A stretch of 64,000 nt of DNA from Rhodanobacteraceae bacterium (GCA_016713135.1 JADJPR010000015.1:1-64000); one strand, 5' to 3'. Shown: positions 30,689 to 39,860, counted from the stretch's first letter. The notes: a model not told the origin generated them from the sequence alone. A program made the numbers and translations.

Positions 30689-32005
30689 CTACCCCACCGG
30701 CGGCAGCGCCTGGACCACGCGGTTGCGGCCGGCGCGCTTGGCCGCGTACAGCGCCGCATCGGCACGCGCGAAGAGTTCGCTCGGACTTTCGCCTGGCCGG
30801 TGCTGGGCGATGCCGGCCGAAAAGGTCGAGGCCACCGGCTCGCCGGCGACGCCGACTTCGATGCCGGCATAGCGTCGGCGCCAGGCCTCGATCTGACGTG
30901 CACCGTCGGCGGACTGGGATGCAGTCATGACCACCGCGAACTCCTCCCCGCCATAGCGGAAGGCGAGGTCCTGGGCGCGGTTGTCGGCCAGCAGCACGCG
31001 CCCCAGTTCGGCGAGGAAGCGGTCGCCGACCGCATGCCCATGGCGGTCGTTCAACTGCTTGAAGTGGTCGATGTCGATCATCGCCAGGCATGCCGGAATG
31101 CCGGCCTGCGCCGCGCGGGTCAGCTCGCGCTGCAGGATCTCGTCGAAATAGCGCCGGTTGTACAGCCCGGTCAGCGGGCAGCGAATCGCCTGCTCGCGCA
31201 ACTGCCCGTGCAGCCGCTCGATCTCGGCGATGCGCTGGGCCAGCTCGTCGCGCGCCTCGCGCAACTCCTGTGCGGCGCGCACGCGCTCGGTCACGTCCTG
31301 CTTGATCGCGATGTAATGGCTGACGCGGCCGCGCTCATCCTTGACCGGCGCGATGGTCTGTTCCTCGAAATACTCGCTGCCATCCTTGCGCCGGTTGACG
31401 ATGTCGCCATGCCAGACCTCGCCGGCGCGCAGGGCGGACCACAGCCGCGTGTAGAAGTCCGCATCGTGGCGACCGGACTTGAGCAGGCTCGGGCGGGCGC
31501 CGATCAGTTCTTCGGGGGTGTAGCCGGTCATGCGGCATACCGCCGGATTGACTCGAACGATCAGGCCCTCCGCATCGGTGACCAGCACCCCGCTGGCCGC
31601 GGCATCGATCGCCACCGACAGCAGGCGCACCTTCTGCTGCGCCGCGCGGCTGGCGCTGACCTCGCGCATCGCCACCAGCACCTGGCGCTGGTCGCCCAAC
31701 TGCAGGGGCCTGAGCGCGATGTCGACCGGCACCTCGCTCCCGCTGCGGTGCACTGCCGTCAGTTCCATGCCGCTGGCCATCGGCCGGTGCGAAGGGTTGG
31801 CCATGTAGCCCTCGCGCAGCCGCGAGTGATCGGTCACGCGCAGCGGCACCAGGCACTCCATCAGGCGGCCCTGCAGATCCTCCGCGCGCCAGCCGAGCAG
31901 GGTGTCGCACATGCGGTTGGCGTAGCGGATCACGCCGCCGGCATCGACGAGCACCACGGCATCCGGAAACAACTCCAGCCAGCCGGTGTCGGTGAGATCG
32001 GTCAT
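30689..32005 (-). CDS. PAS-PAS diguanylate cyclase
   Basis: 438 residues, soluble, makes cyclic di-GMP. The first PAS domain spans residues about 5-125 (F-P-D-A-V-V-L-V-D-A-G-G-V-I-R-Y-A-N-R), the second about 130-250 (G-V-L-V-T-D-A-E-G-L-I-V-R-V-N-P-A, then Y-I-A-I-K-Q-D-V-T-E-R). A helix leads to the GGDEF domain with P-L-T-G-L-Y-N-R-R-Y-F, I-D-I-D-H-F-K and the active-site Y-G-G-E-E-F. R-A-Q-D five residues before the signature fits the inhibitory RxxD site, so product feedback is likely. The start at 32005 is preferred to an upstream in-frame ATG at 32041, which adds an Ala/Cys-rich tail without a ribosome site. Confidence 0.88.
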   Translation of the reverse strand: MTDLTDTGWLELFPDAVVLVDAGGVIRYANRMCDTLLGWRAEDLQGRLMECLVPLRVTDHSRLREGYMANPSHRPMASGMELTAVHRSGSEVPVDIALRPLQLGDQRQVLVAMREVSASRAAQQKVRLLSVAIDAAASGVLVTDAEGLIVRVNPAVCRMTGYTPEELIGARPSLLKSGRHDADFYTRLWSALRAGEVWHGDIVNRRKDGSEYFEEQTIAPVKDERGRVSHYIAIKQDVTERVRAAQELREARDELAQRIAEIERLHGQLREQAIRCPLTGLYNRRYFDEILQRELTRAAQAGIPACLAMIDIDHFKQLNDRHGHAVGDRFLAELGRVLLADNRAQDLAFRYGGEEFAVVMTASQSADGARQIEAWRRRYAGIEVGVAGEPVASTFSAGIAQHRPGESPSELFARADAALYAAKRAGRNRVVQALPPVG

Positions 32006-32115
32006 CGCGGCGCCCCCTGCGCATTGCAACGCCCAAGCCATCAGTCTGACGATTGCCCGATGCGTCTGCCTTGACCCGGCTTAAACTTGCGCGCTTTTCA
32101 CTCCGGAGCCCCGCC

Positions 32116-33288
32116 ATGCGCCACCCCGCCCAGATCCGCATCCCGGCCACCTACATGCGCGGCGGCACCAGCAAGGGCGTGTTCTTCCGCCTGGCGGACC
32201 TACCGGTGGCGGCGCAGCGGCCGGGGCCGGCGCGCGATGCACTGCTGATGCGCGTGATCGGCAGCCCGGACCCGTATGCCAAGCACACCGACGGCATGGG
32301 TGGCGCCACCAGCAGCACCAGCAAGTGCGTGATCATCGGGCCGGCATCCGTGCCGGATCATGATGTCGATTACCTTTACGGCCAGGTGGCGATCGAACAG
32401 GCCTTCGTCGATTGGTCCGGCAACTGCGGCAATCTGTCGAGCGCGGTCGGGCCGTTCGCGATCGCCAACGGATTCATCGATCCTGCCCGGGTGCCGCGCG
32501 ACGGCATCTGCACCGTGCGCATCTGGCAGGCCAACATCGGCAAAACCATCGTTGCGCATGTGCCGGTGAGCGCTGGCCAGGTGCAGGAAACCGGCGACTT
32601 CGAGCTCGACGGCGTGACCTTCCCGGCGGCCGAGATCGTGCTCGAGTTCCTCGACCCGGCCGAAGATGATGGCGAAGGCGGCTCGATGTTCCCGACCGGC
32701 AAGCTGGTCGACGATCTGGACGTCCCGGGAGTGGGCACCCTGAAGGCGACCATGATCAACGCCGGCATCCCGACTGTCTTCGTCAATGCCGCCGACATCG
32801 GCCTGGCCGGAACCGAGCTGCAGCCCGAGATCAACGGCGACTCCGCACGCCTGGCCATGTTCGAAGCGATCCGCGCCCACGGTGCTCTGCGCATGGGCCT
32901 GATCAAGGACCTCGGCGAGGCCGCCACCCGCCAGCACACGCCGAAGATCGCCTTCGTCGCGCCGCCGCAGCCTTACTTGGCATCGAGCGGCAAGCGCATC
33001 GAGGAGGCCGAGGTGCTGGTGCGCGCGCTGTCGATGGGCAAGCTGCACCACGCGATGATGGCCACCTGCGCCGTCGCCATCGCCACCGCCGCCTCGGTGC
33101 CCGGCACCCTGGTCAACCACGCCGCCGGCGGCGGCCCGCGCGAGTCCGTGCGCTTTGGCCATCCCTCCGGCACCCTCAGGGTCGGCGCGAAAGCCGAGTT
33201 CAAGGAGGGTCAGTGGAGCGTCACCAAGGCGATCATGAGCCGCAGCGCGCGGGTGCTGATGGAGGGGTGGGTGCGCGTGCCCTTGTAG
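32116..33288 (+). CDS. prpF: 2-methylaconitate cis-trans isomerase PrpF family
   Basis: 390 residues from ATG 32116, GGAG at 32105-32108. PrpF converts the AcnD product in the methylcitrate route of propionate breakdown. Family features: Y-M-R-G-G-T-S-K-G-V-F-F at residues about 13-24, the catalytic-cysteine regions S-T-S-K-C-V-I and S-G-N-C-G-N-L-S-S, A-T-M-I-N-A-G-I-P-T-V-F-V and the C-terminal H-P-S-G-T-L-R-V-G. The usual partners (prpB, prpC, acnD) are not nearby, so it may serve another isomerisation or act with an unlinked operon. A heptad repeat element begins two bases after the stop. Confidence 0.88.
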   Translation: MRHPAQIRIPATYMRGGTSKGVFFRLADLPVAAQRPGPARDALLMRVIGSPDPYAKHTDGMGGATSSTSKCVIIGPASVPDHDVDYLYGQVAIEQAFVDWSGNCGNLSSAVGPFAIANGFIDPARVPRDGICTVRIWQANIGKTIVAHVPVSAGQVQETGDFELDGVTFPAAEIVLEFLDPAEDDGEGGSMFPTGKLVDDLDVPGVGTLKATMINAGIPTVFVNAADIGLAGTELQPEINGDSARLAMFEAIRAHGALRMGLIKDLGEAATRQHTPKIAFVAPPQPYLASSGKRIEEAEVLVRALSMGKLHHAMMATCAVAIATAASVPGTLVNHAAGGGPRESVRFGHPSGTLRVGAKAEFKEGQWSVTKAIMSRSARVLMEGWVRVPL

Positions 33289-33289
33289 A

Positions 33290-33494
33290 GGGTTGTGGGT
33301 TCTGGGTTGTGGGTTGTGGGCGGCAACAGCCCGGTGTGCTGAAGCGCTTGCGGGAGCGGCTTCAGCCACCATTTTTCGCGCTGAGCCGGGGAAAGATCGC
33401 CGACAGAGTCGGCTCCGACGGGCCACGGCGTGCGAGCTTCGCTGCCACAACCCACAACCCACAACCCACAACCCACAACCAGAACCCACAACCC
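33290..33494. repeat. heptad-armed inverted element A (GGGTTGT/ACAACCC) with REP-like core
   Basis: Left arm 33290-33317: four heptads, GGGTTGT with one GGGTTCT. Right arm 33447-33494: seven units of ACAACCC, one with a deleted C and one AGAACCC. The core between them is 129 bases and holds a hairpin-forming block (33350-33418) that starts CGGGAGCGGCTTCAGCC and ends GACAGAGTCGGCTCC. The arms are inverted complements of each other. Each arm has four or more G3 tracts spaced by four bases on one strand, a G-quadruplex pattern. Confidence 0.85.
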
Positions 33495-33554
33495 TCAGAC
33501 CCCATACCTGTGCCACAGTCCCGCCTTCCACCCACCAACCCGATCGAGCACCCC

Positions 33555-34277
33555 ATGGCCGACCCCATTCGCCTGTCCAGGCATCTCGCCGCGATGCTGC
33601 CGTGCTCGCGCCGGGAGGCGGAGCTTTACATCGCCGGCGGCTGGGTGAGGGTGGATGGGGTGGTCGTCGAGGAACCCCAGTTCCGCATCACCGATCAGAA
33701 GGTGGAACTGGACCTTGGTGCGCAGGCCGAGCCGGCGTTGCCGGCGAGCATGCTCTGGCACAAGCCCGCGGGCGTGGACGCCGATGCGCCGGCTGATCCG
33801 GCATCGCCGCTGATCCAGCCAGGTTCGCGCGCCGCGGACGATGCCTCGGGGGTTCGGCTGCTGCGCCGCCACTTCACCCACCTGGAATCGGTGGTGCCGA
33901 TCGACGCCGCGGCCAGCGGTCTGGTCGTGCTGACCCAGGACCGCCACCTGGCGCGCAAGCTCAAGGATGACTTCGCGCGCTTCGAGCAGGAGTACGTCGT
34001 CGAGGTCAGCGGCGACATGCCGGCCGATGGCCTGGCGCGGCTGCAGCGCGGCGCGGGCATCCAGCCCTACGGTCCGGCAGCGATCAAGGCCAGTTGGCAA
34101 AGCGAAAAGCGCCTGCGCATCGCCGCCAAGGCGATCCGCCCGGGCCAGGTGCGCCAGATGTGCGAGGCGGTCGGGCTCCAGGTGGTCGCCATGCGCCGGA
34201 TTCGCGTCGGGCGGCTGCCGATGGCCAGGCTGGCGGTGGGCGAGTGGCGGTACCTGGCTCCGGACGAGCGGTTGTAG
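33555..34277 (+). CDS. RsuA/RluB-E-F-family RNA pseudouridine synthase
   Basis: 240 residues from ATG 33555. An S4 RNA-binding domain opens the protein (I-R-L-S-R-H-L-A-A-M-L-P-C-S-R-R-E-A-E-L-Y, then G-W-V-R-V-D-G-V-V-V). The catalytic domain has L-E-S-V-V-P-I-D-A-A-A-S-G-L-V-V-L-T-Q-D, where the Asp of P-I-D-A is at the place of the catalytic Asp, usually in G-R-L-D; the altered residues around it (no Arg-Leu) are unusual. The C-terminus (R-I-R-V-G-R-L-P-M-A-R-L-A-V-G-E-W-R) fits the RsuA/RluF group. The target (rRNA or tRNA) cannot be told. Repeat elements flank the gene on both sides. Confidence 0.8.
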   Translation: MADPIRLSRHLAAMLPCSRREAELYIAGGWVRVDGVVVEEPQFRITDQKVELDLGAQAEPALPASMLWHKPAGVDADAPADPASPLIQPGSRAADDASGVRLLRRHFTHLESVVPIDAAASGLVVLTQDRHLARKLKDDFARFEQEYVVEVSGDMPADGLARLQRGAGIQPYGPAAIKASWQSEKRLRIAAKAIRPGQVRQMCEAVGLQVVAMRRIRVGRLPMARLAVGEWRYLAPDERL

Positions 34278-34288
34278 CTTGGAATCGA

Positions 34289-34441
34289 GTTGTGGGTTGT
34301 GGGTTCTGGGTTGTGGGCAGCAAGAGCGCGGGCGGCGGGGGCTAGTCGCCGGCTGCTTCTGCGCACGAATTCACGCAGTGGCTCCGGACTGGCCGCACCC
34401 AGCTTTGGCTGCCCACAACCCAGAACCCACAACCCACAACC
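34289..34441. repeat. heptad-armed inverted element B (GGGTTGT/ACAACCC), no REP core
   Basis: Left arm to 34314: partial unit, GGGTTGT, GGGTTCT, GGGTTGT. Right arm 34415-34441: ACAACCC, AGAACCC, ACAACCC and a shortened last unit. The 100-base core lacks the REP hairpin and instead starts GGGCAGCAAG and ends CTTTGGCTGC, themselves near-inverted. It lies between the convergent ends of the pseudouridine synthase and parE. Confidence 0.8.
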
Positions 34442-34477
34442 ATCAGAATCCCCTGGCGCACAACCGAACGATCACCA

Positions 34478-36361
34478 TCACACCACCGCCAGATCCCCCT
34501 TGGTCTCCAGCCATTCGCGGCGGTCGCTGGCGCGCTTCTTGGCGAGCAGCATGTCGAGCATGCCGTCGGTGCCGTCGGCGTCGTCGATGGTCAGCTGCAC
34601 CAGGCGGCGGGTGTCGGGGTGCATGGTGGATTCGCGTAGCTGCTGCGGATTCATCTCGCCGAGGCCCTTGAAGCGGGTCACGTTGACCTGGCCCTTGATC
34701 TTCTCGCGCGCGACGCGTTCCAGCAGTTCGGTCTTCTCGCTCTCGTCGAGCGCGTAGAACACCTGTTTGCCCACGTCCACGCGGAACAGCGGCGGCATCG
34801 CGACGAACACGTGGCCGGCCTGCACCAGGCTGCGGAAGTGGCGCTGGAACAGGGCCGAGAGCAGGGTGGCGATGTGCAGGCCGTCCGAGTCGGCATCGGC
34901 CAGGATGACGATCTTGCCGTAGCGCAGCCCGGACAGATCCGGCTTGCCGGGGTCGAGGCCGATCGCGACCGCCAGGTCGTGCACTTCCTGCGAGGCCAGC
35001 ACCGAGGTCGATTCGACTTCCCAGGTGTTCAGGATCTTGCCGCGCAGCGGCAGGATCGCCTGGAACTCGCGCTCGCGCGCCTGCTTGGCCGAGCCGCCGG
35101 CGGAATCGCCCTCGACCAGGAACAGCTCGGTGCGCCCGAGGTCCTGCGAGGCGCAGTCGGCCAGCTTGCCGGGCAGGGCCGGGCCGCTGGTGACCTTCTT
35201 GCGCACCACCTGCTTCTCGGTTTTCAGGCGTGCCTGCGCGCGCTCGATCGCGAGCATCGCGATCTTCTCGCCGAGTTCGGTGTGCTGGTTCAGCCACAGG
35301 CTGAAGGCGTCATGGATCACGCCCTGCACGAAGGGCGCGGCGGTGCGCGAGGACAGGCGCTCCTTGGTCTGCCCGGCGAACTGCGGATCCTGCTGCTTGA
35401 ACGAGAACACGAAACTTAAGCGCTCCCAGATGTCCTCGGGTGCCAGCTTTACTCCGCGCGGCAACAGGTTGCGGAACTCGCAGAACTCGCGGATTGCGTC
35501 GGTCAGCCCGGAGCGCAGGCCGTTGACGTGGGTGCCGCCCTGCGCCGTCGGGATCAGGTTGACGTAGCTTTCCTGGATCAGCTCGCCCTCGGGCGTCCAG
35601 CCGATCGCCCAGTCGGCGGCCTCGGTGGTCTTCTTGATCGCGCCGGTGAAGAGGTCGGCTGGGATCACCTCGCGGTCGGCCAGTTGCGAGCGCAGGTAGT
35701 CCTTGAGCCCGTCCTCGTAGTACCAGCGCTCGGTCTCGTTGGTCGATTCGTCCCACAACGTGACCGTCAGCCCCGGGCAAAGCACCGCCTTGGCACGCAG
35801 CACGTGGCGCAGCCGTGGCATCGACAGCTTGGGCGTGTCGAAATACTTCGCGTCCGGCCAGAAGCGCACCTTGGTGCCGGTGTTCTTCTTGCCGACGGGA
35901 CCGACCACGCGCAGCGGCGTGGCCGGGTCGCCGTGCGCAAAGCCGATCGAAAACTCCTGCGCATCGCGCTTGATCGTGACCTCGACGCGCTCGCTGAGCG
36001 CGTTGACCACCGACACGCCCACGCCGTGCAGGCCGCCCGAGAAGTTGTAGTTCTGGTTCGAGAATTTCCCGCCCGCGTGCAGCCGGCACATGATCAGCTC
36101 GACGCCGGGCACCCCGTGCTCGGGATGGATGTCCACCGGCATGCCGCGGCCGTCATCGATGACCTCGATCGAGCCATCGTTCCAGACCCGGACCTCGATG
36201 TTCTTCGCGTAGCCACTCAGCGCCTCGTCCACCGAGTTGTCCACGACCTCCTGCACCAGGTGATTCGGGCGCGTGGTGTCGGTGTACATGCCCGGCCGGC
36301 GCTTGACCGGCTCCAGGCCTTGCAGGACTTCGATATCGGCAGCGTTGTAGCGGGCGGTCAT
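34478..36361 (-). CDS. parE: DNA topoisomerase IV subunit B (ParE)
   Basis: 627 residues, the ATPase and TOPRIM subunit of topoisomerase IV, which unlinks daughter chromosomes. ATP-binding GHKL region: V-V-D-N-S-V-D-E-A, I-D-D-G-R-G-M-P-V and G-G-L-H-G-V-G-V-S-V-V-N. TOPRIM: E-L-F-L-V-E-G-D-S-A-G-G-S-A-K-Q and the metal-binding I-L-A-D-A-D-S-D-G-L-H-I; D-A-D-S-D-G rather than D-A-D-V-D-G marks ParE against GyrB. The C-terminus K-G-L-G-E-M-N-P-Q-Q-L is complete. Start ATG 36361 gives the expected M-T-A-R-Y-N-A-A-D-I-E-V-L. Element C lies just upstream and element B just downstream. parC is not in the window. Confidence 0.95.
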   Translation of the reverse strand: MTARYNAADIEVLQGLEPVKRRPGMYTDTTRPNHLVQEVVDNSVDEALSGYAKNIEVRVWNDGSIEVIDDGRGMPVDIHPEHGVPGVELIMCRLHAGGKFSNQNYNFSGGLHGVGVSVVNALSERVEVTIKRDAQEFSIGFAHGDPATPLRVVGPVGKKNTGTKVRFWPDAKYFDTPKLSMPRLRHVLRAKAVLCPGLTVTLWDESTNETERWYYEDGLKDYLRSQLADREVIPADLFTGAIKKTTEAADWAIGWTPEGELIQESYVNLIPTAQGGTHVNGLRSGLTDAIREFCEFRNLLPRGVKLAPEDIWERLSFVFSFKQQDPQFAGQTKERLSSRTAAPFVQGVIHDAFSLWLNQHTELGEKIAMLAIERAQARLKTEKQVVRKKVTSGPALPGKLADCASQDLGRTELFLVEGDSAGGSAKQAREREFQAILPLRGKILNTWEVESTSVLASQEVHDLAVAIGLDPGKPDLSGLRYGKIVILADADSDGLHIATLLSALFQRHFRSLVQAGHVFVAMPPLFRVDVGKQVFYALDESEKTELLERVAREKIKGQVNVTRFKGLGEMNPQQLRESTMHPDTRRLVQLTIDDADGTDGMLDMLLAKKRASDRREWLETKGDLAVV

Positions 36362-36426
36362 CGGGTGTGCGGCGGGTTGCGTTGGGCCGGCATGCTGCAG
36401 CGTGCGGGGCGGGGAAGCAACCGGCT

Positions 36427-36604
36427 GGTTGTGGGTTGTGGGTTGTGGGCCGCGAGCTCGCACACCGCAGCCATGTGGGAGCCGACTCTGTCCGCGATCT
36501 CTTCCTGGCGGCCGCCGACAAGAGATCGCGGCTGAAGCCGCTCCCACCGGCTATCGGCACCCAGGCTCTTGCCGCCCACAACCCACAACCCAGAACCCAG
36601 AACC
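36427..36604. repeat. heptad-armed inverted element C (GGGTTGT/ACAACCC) with REP-like core
   Basis: Left arm 36427-36446: GGTTGT then two GGGTTGT. Right arm 36578-36604: two ACAACCC and two AGAACCC units. The REP hairpin (36475-36547) begins GTGGGAGCCGACTCTGTC and ends GCTGAAGCCGCTCCCAC; it is in the opposite orientation to elements A and D although the arms keep the same orientation. It sits 66 bases upstream of the parE start, and so may lie in its promoter region. Confidence 0.85.
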
Positions 36605-36608
36605 AAAG

Positions 36609-36638
36609 AAAAGGCCCCGGAGTCTCCCCCGGGGCCTT
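36609..36638 (-). terminator. rho-independent terminator of the large exported protein gene
   Basis: AAGGCCCCGG pairs with CCGGGGCCTT across an eight-base loop. On the minus strand it is followed by TTTTCTTT, the expected U-rich tail. It lies 35 bases after the stop at 36673. Confidence 0.85.
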
Positions 36639-36672
36639 CAGTTACCGCAGTGTGGCTAGATGGCTAGCCGCA

Positions 36673-39600
36673 TCAACCATCCGTGCGCAGGCTGACGGTG
36701 TCGACCCGGAAGGTCGTCGCCAGCGAGCTGTCGGTGGAGCCGACGAAGCGGATGCGCACGTTCTTGCCCTTGTGCGCCACGACGTTGTAGCTGCGCTGCA
36801 CGTAGGTGGACGCGTTGGTGGTCTTGTTGACGTTCGACAGGGTCACCAGGGTCTGCAGCACCGCGTTCGTGCTCGCATCGACCAGCTGCACGGTCAGCTT
36901 GTCATAAGCCGTCGTGGTGGTGGTCTCGCTGGTCACGATCGAGGTGTAGAAGCTCAGCGTGGCCTGGGTCGCGCCGGCCGGGATCAGCGTGGGCTGGCTC
37001 TGCACCGTCTGCGAGCTGGTGGTCGCATTGACGCCGAGGTAGGCATAGCTGCCACCGGTGTTGGCATTGGTCTGGCCGGCCAGCAGGGTGTTGAACGAGG
37101 TGCCGGTCGAGGCCGAGCGGGCCCAGGAACCATCCGGCGCCGAGTTGGTGCTGGTGGTGATCGTGTCGAAGTTACCGTTGGCCAGCTTCTCGGTGACCGT
37201 GCCGCCGCCACCGCCGCCGGTGGTCCAGGAGGCCGTCACGTTGAAGGTCAGGGTGCCGGTGGCGTAGCCGTAGACGCGGACGTAGTAGGTGCCGACGGTC
37301 GGCGTGGCGAAGGTGCAGGTCTCATTGCCCGAGCCAGTGTACGGACGGCAGTCGTATACCGTCAGCGTGGCCTGGGCGCCGGCCTTCACATACAGGTCGA
37401 CGTCGCCCGACGCACCGCTGGTGGCGATGGTCAGGTTGGACGCACCGGACGGGATCGCCACGGTGTAGTCCTTCCAGCTGCTGTTGGCACTGGTGGAGTT
37501 GGTGGAACCCGCGGAAGCCACGCCGTTGCTCAGCGCGGTGGCGCCGCCGGTGGTCGCCGTGCCAGTGAAGTTCTGGCCGGTGCTGTTGGCGCTGGAGATC
37601 GTCACCGAACGGTTGGCCGGGCTGAAGGTGTAACCCGACAGCGACGGGGTGACGGTGTAGCTGCCATTGGCCAGGCCGGAGATGGTGTAGGCGCCGGTGC
37701 TGCTGGTGGTCGCGCTGGCCGAGCCGGTGCTGACGGTGACGCCCGAGATGCCGGTGCCGCCGCTGGTGGTCACGGAGCCGGAGATGCTGTAGGTCGTGGT
37801 CGTCGCGGTGCCGGTGAAGTTCTGGCCGGTGACGTTGCTGCTGCCGATGGTCACGGCGCGGTTGACCGGGCTGAAGGTGTAGCCCGAACGGGTCGGCGTG
37901 ATCGTGTAGCTGCCGGAGGCCAGGTTGGCCAGGGTGTAGTTGCCGCTCGAATCGGTGGTGGTGGAGACCGAGCCGGTGCTCACGGTGACGCTGCCGATGC
38001 CGACGCCGGTGCTGGTGGTGACCTGGCCGGAGATCGAGTAGGTGGTCACGGTGCCGCCGCAGTTGCTGAACTTGAAGTCGCGGGCGCGGGTGGACCAGCT
38101 GCCACTCGGGCGGTACATGCCGATGGTCCAGAAGGTGCAGTCGTCCACCGGATCGACCACCGTCTGGTGGTAGTCGCCCCAGCGGCCGGAGGTCTCGGCG
38201 GCGGCGCCGGCGGCGATCACGTTCTCACCCTGGGTCATCACGCCCAGCGCGTCGGTGACCAGGCGGCCGGTGTACTGCAGCGAGGCATAGGTGGTCGGCG
38301 TGGTGGTGCGGCTGACGTTGTAGCTCATGCCGATGTTGCCCATCTTGTCGGTCGCCGCGGCGCCGAGCAGGTGATGGGTGCTGCTGTCGCCCGGGCTGAA
38401 GGTGCCTTCCTGGTGCAGCGTCCAGTTGCCGCCGCCGGTGCGGCGCAGTTCGAACCAGCGCACGCCGGAGTCGACCACGGTGCCGCTGCGCGCGGTGTTC
38501 TGGTTGGTCGCGAAGGTGCCCACGATGGTCTCGTAGGAGCCCATGTTGCGGTAGTTCATCAGGTTCAGGATGACTTCGCGGATCGGGTCGAGGCGCGAGG
38601 TCGAACCCGGCTGCGGCACGGTGTCGAACGAGGAGTAGTCGCGGAACCAGCTGTTGAACTCGGTGATCTGGATGCGCGGCAGGGTGGTGATGCTGCTGCT
38701 CGACGGCGTGGTCCAGTTGAAGTTGAGCTGGTATAGGTCGATGAAGTCGGCGGTGGTGTTGGCGCCGGTGCCCGCATGGGCTTCGTCATCGTTGTGGCGG
38801 GCCAGGATCGCACCCGAGCCGGCCGGCGGGGCCGTGGTGCCCATGAACGAGGCCGGGGTCAGCGCCTGGAAGCCATAGCCCGAGAGCTTGGCGACACTGG
38901 TGAAGCGCTGCGCGGCGCGCGCGGTGGCGCCATTCAGCATGTTTGCGCGGTCGAAGGCATAGACCTTGGCGCCGCTGCCAGATTCGTTGGCGGTGCAGAC
39001 GTAAGCGTCGCCCCACACACCGCAATGCGGGTAGTCGGGCAGCGCCGGGGTGGCGAAGCCGTAGAACCACCAGCCGCCGGAGACCGGGTCGGAGGTCTTC
39101 GACACGTAGGTGCACAGGCGGTTGGCGCTGGAGGTGCCGCCCATTTCGAGCATGAACCAGCGGTTCGCGAGGCGATCGAACAGGATGATCGGATCCGACA
39201 CCGAGGTGGCACAGGGATCGCCGGCCGGGGCCAGCGACTTGAAGGTGGTCGGGCCGGACACCAGTGTGCCGGACTTGTTGTACACCTTGAAGGTGGTGCC
39301 GGACGAGCTGTTGATGCCGTACAGGATGTGGTTCGTGCCGACTTCGATCACCGGGTCGCCAGGGCTGACGCCGGTATTGCCGTTGTCGATGTTGATGCGA
39401 GCCGGGCCGCGGAACGACACGTCGCCGGCGCTGCGCGAGCTGCTGTCGAACAGCGCCTGCAACTCGCCCAGGCGGTCGGGGGCGGTAGTCCAGTCGGCCG
39501 GCGCATGCGGCGCGCGGGCGTCCAGCGGGTGATACACGCGGCGCTGGGCTTCGCGAATGGGCTGGCCGGGTTGCCACATCGCGGCCGTCGGCAGGTTGCG

Positions 39601-39738
39601 CAGATCGACGTCGATGCCAACGGGCGTCACCGGTTCCCCAACCGACACGCCGTTGCCGTTGCTGAGCCCCTGGGCGACCGCGCCGGTGCCGACCGCAGTC
39701 AGCGCCAGTGCTGCCACCAAAGCTAGATGCTTCTTCAT
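36673..39738 (-). CDS. large exported multidomain protein with carboxypeptidase-like and PPC domains
   Basis: 1,021 residues from ATG 39738, AGGAAC upstream. Signal peptide L-A-L-V-A-A-L-A-L-T-A-V-G-T-G-A-V-A-Q. Residues about 100-560 form a region with N-H-I-L-Y-G-I-N-S-S-S-G and C-G-V-W-G-D-A-Y-V-C-T-A-N that looks propeller-like. Two tandem carboxypeptidase regulatory-like modules follow (Y-S-I-S-G-Q-V-T-T-S and Y-S-I-S-G-S-V-T-T-S), each ending G-Q-N-F-T-G-T-A-T-T. Next is a pre-peptidase C-terminal (PPC) domain (S-G-A-S-G-D-V-D-L-Y-V) and a jelly-roll-like end. No protease motif is seen, so a surface-binding or structural role is more likely. The composition is rich in Thr, Ser and Gly. 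Confidence 0.8.
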   Translation of the reverse strand: MKKHLALVAALALTAVGTGAVAQGLSNGNGVSVGEPVTPVGIDVDLRNLPTAAMWQPGQPIREAQRRVYHPLDARAPHAPADWTTAPDRLGELQALFDSSSRSAGDVSFRGPARINIDNGNTGVSPGDPVIEVGTNHILYGINSSSGTTFKVYNKSGTLVSGPTTFKSLAPAGDPCATSVSDPIILFDRLANRWFMLEMGGTSSANRLCTYVSKTSDPVSGGWWFYGFATPALPDYPHCGVWGDAYVCTANESGSGAKVYAFDRANMLNGATARAAQRFTSVAKLSGYGFQALTPASFMGTTAPPAGSGAILARHNDDEAHAGTGANTTADFIDLYQLNFNWTTPSSSSITTLPRIQITEFNSWFRDYSSFDTVPQPGSTSRLDPIREVILNLMNYRNMGSYETIVGTFATNQNTARSGTVVDSGVRWFELRRTGGGNWTLHQEGTFSPGDSSTHHLLGAAATDKMGNIGMSYNVSRTTTPTTYASLQYTGRLVTDALGVMTQGENVIAAGAAAETSGRWGDYHQTVVDPVDDCTFWTIGMYRPSGSWSTRARDFKFSNCGGTVTTYSISGQVTTSTGVGIGSVTVSTGSVSTTTDSSGNYTLANLASGSYTITPTRSGYTFSPVNRAVTIGSSNVTGQNFTGTATTTTYSISGSVTTSGGTGISGVTVSTGSASATTSSTGAYTISGLANGSYTVTPSLSGYTFSPANRSVTISSANSTGQNFTGTATTGGATALSNGVASAGSTNSTSANSSWKDYTVAIPSGASNLTIATSGASGDVDLYVKAGAQATLTVYDCRPYTGSGNETCTFATPTVGTYYVRVYGYATGTLTFNVTASWTTGGGGGGTVTEKLANGNFDTITTSTNSAPDGSWARSASTGTSFNTLLAGQTNANTGGSYAYLGVNATTSSQTVQSQPTLIPAGATQATLSFYTSIVTSETTTTTAYDKLTVQLVDASTNAVLQTLVTLSNVNKTTNASTYVQRSYNVVAHKGKNVRIRFVGSTDSSLATTFRVDTVSLRTDG

Positions 39739-39860
39739 GGATATCGTTCCTGAATGAGTAAGAACTGGATCAAGTGCTGCTCTCGATGGTCACTTGTCGC
39801 AGTCATGGTCCCTGGGAGCGTCTCATCGAGTTCCCCGCCTCGCTGTCCCAACTCCGGCCG

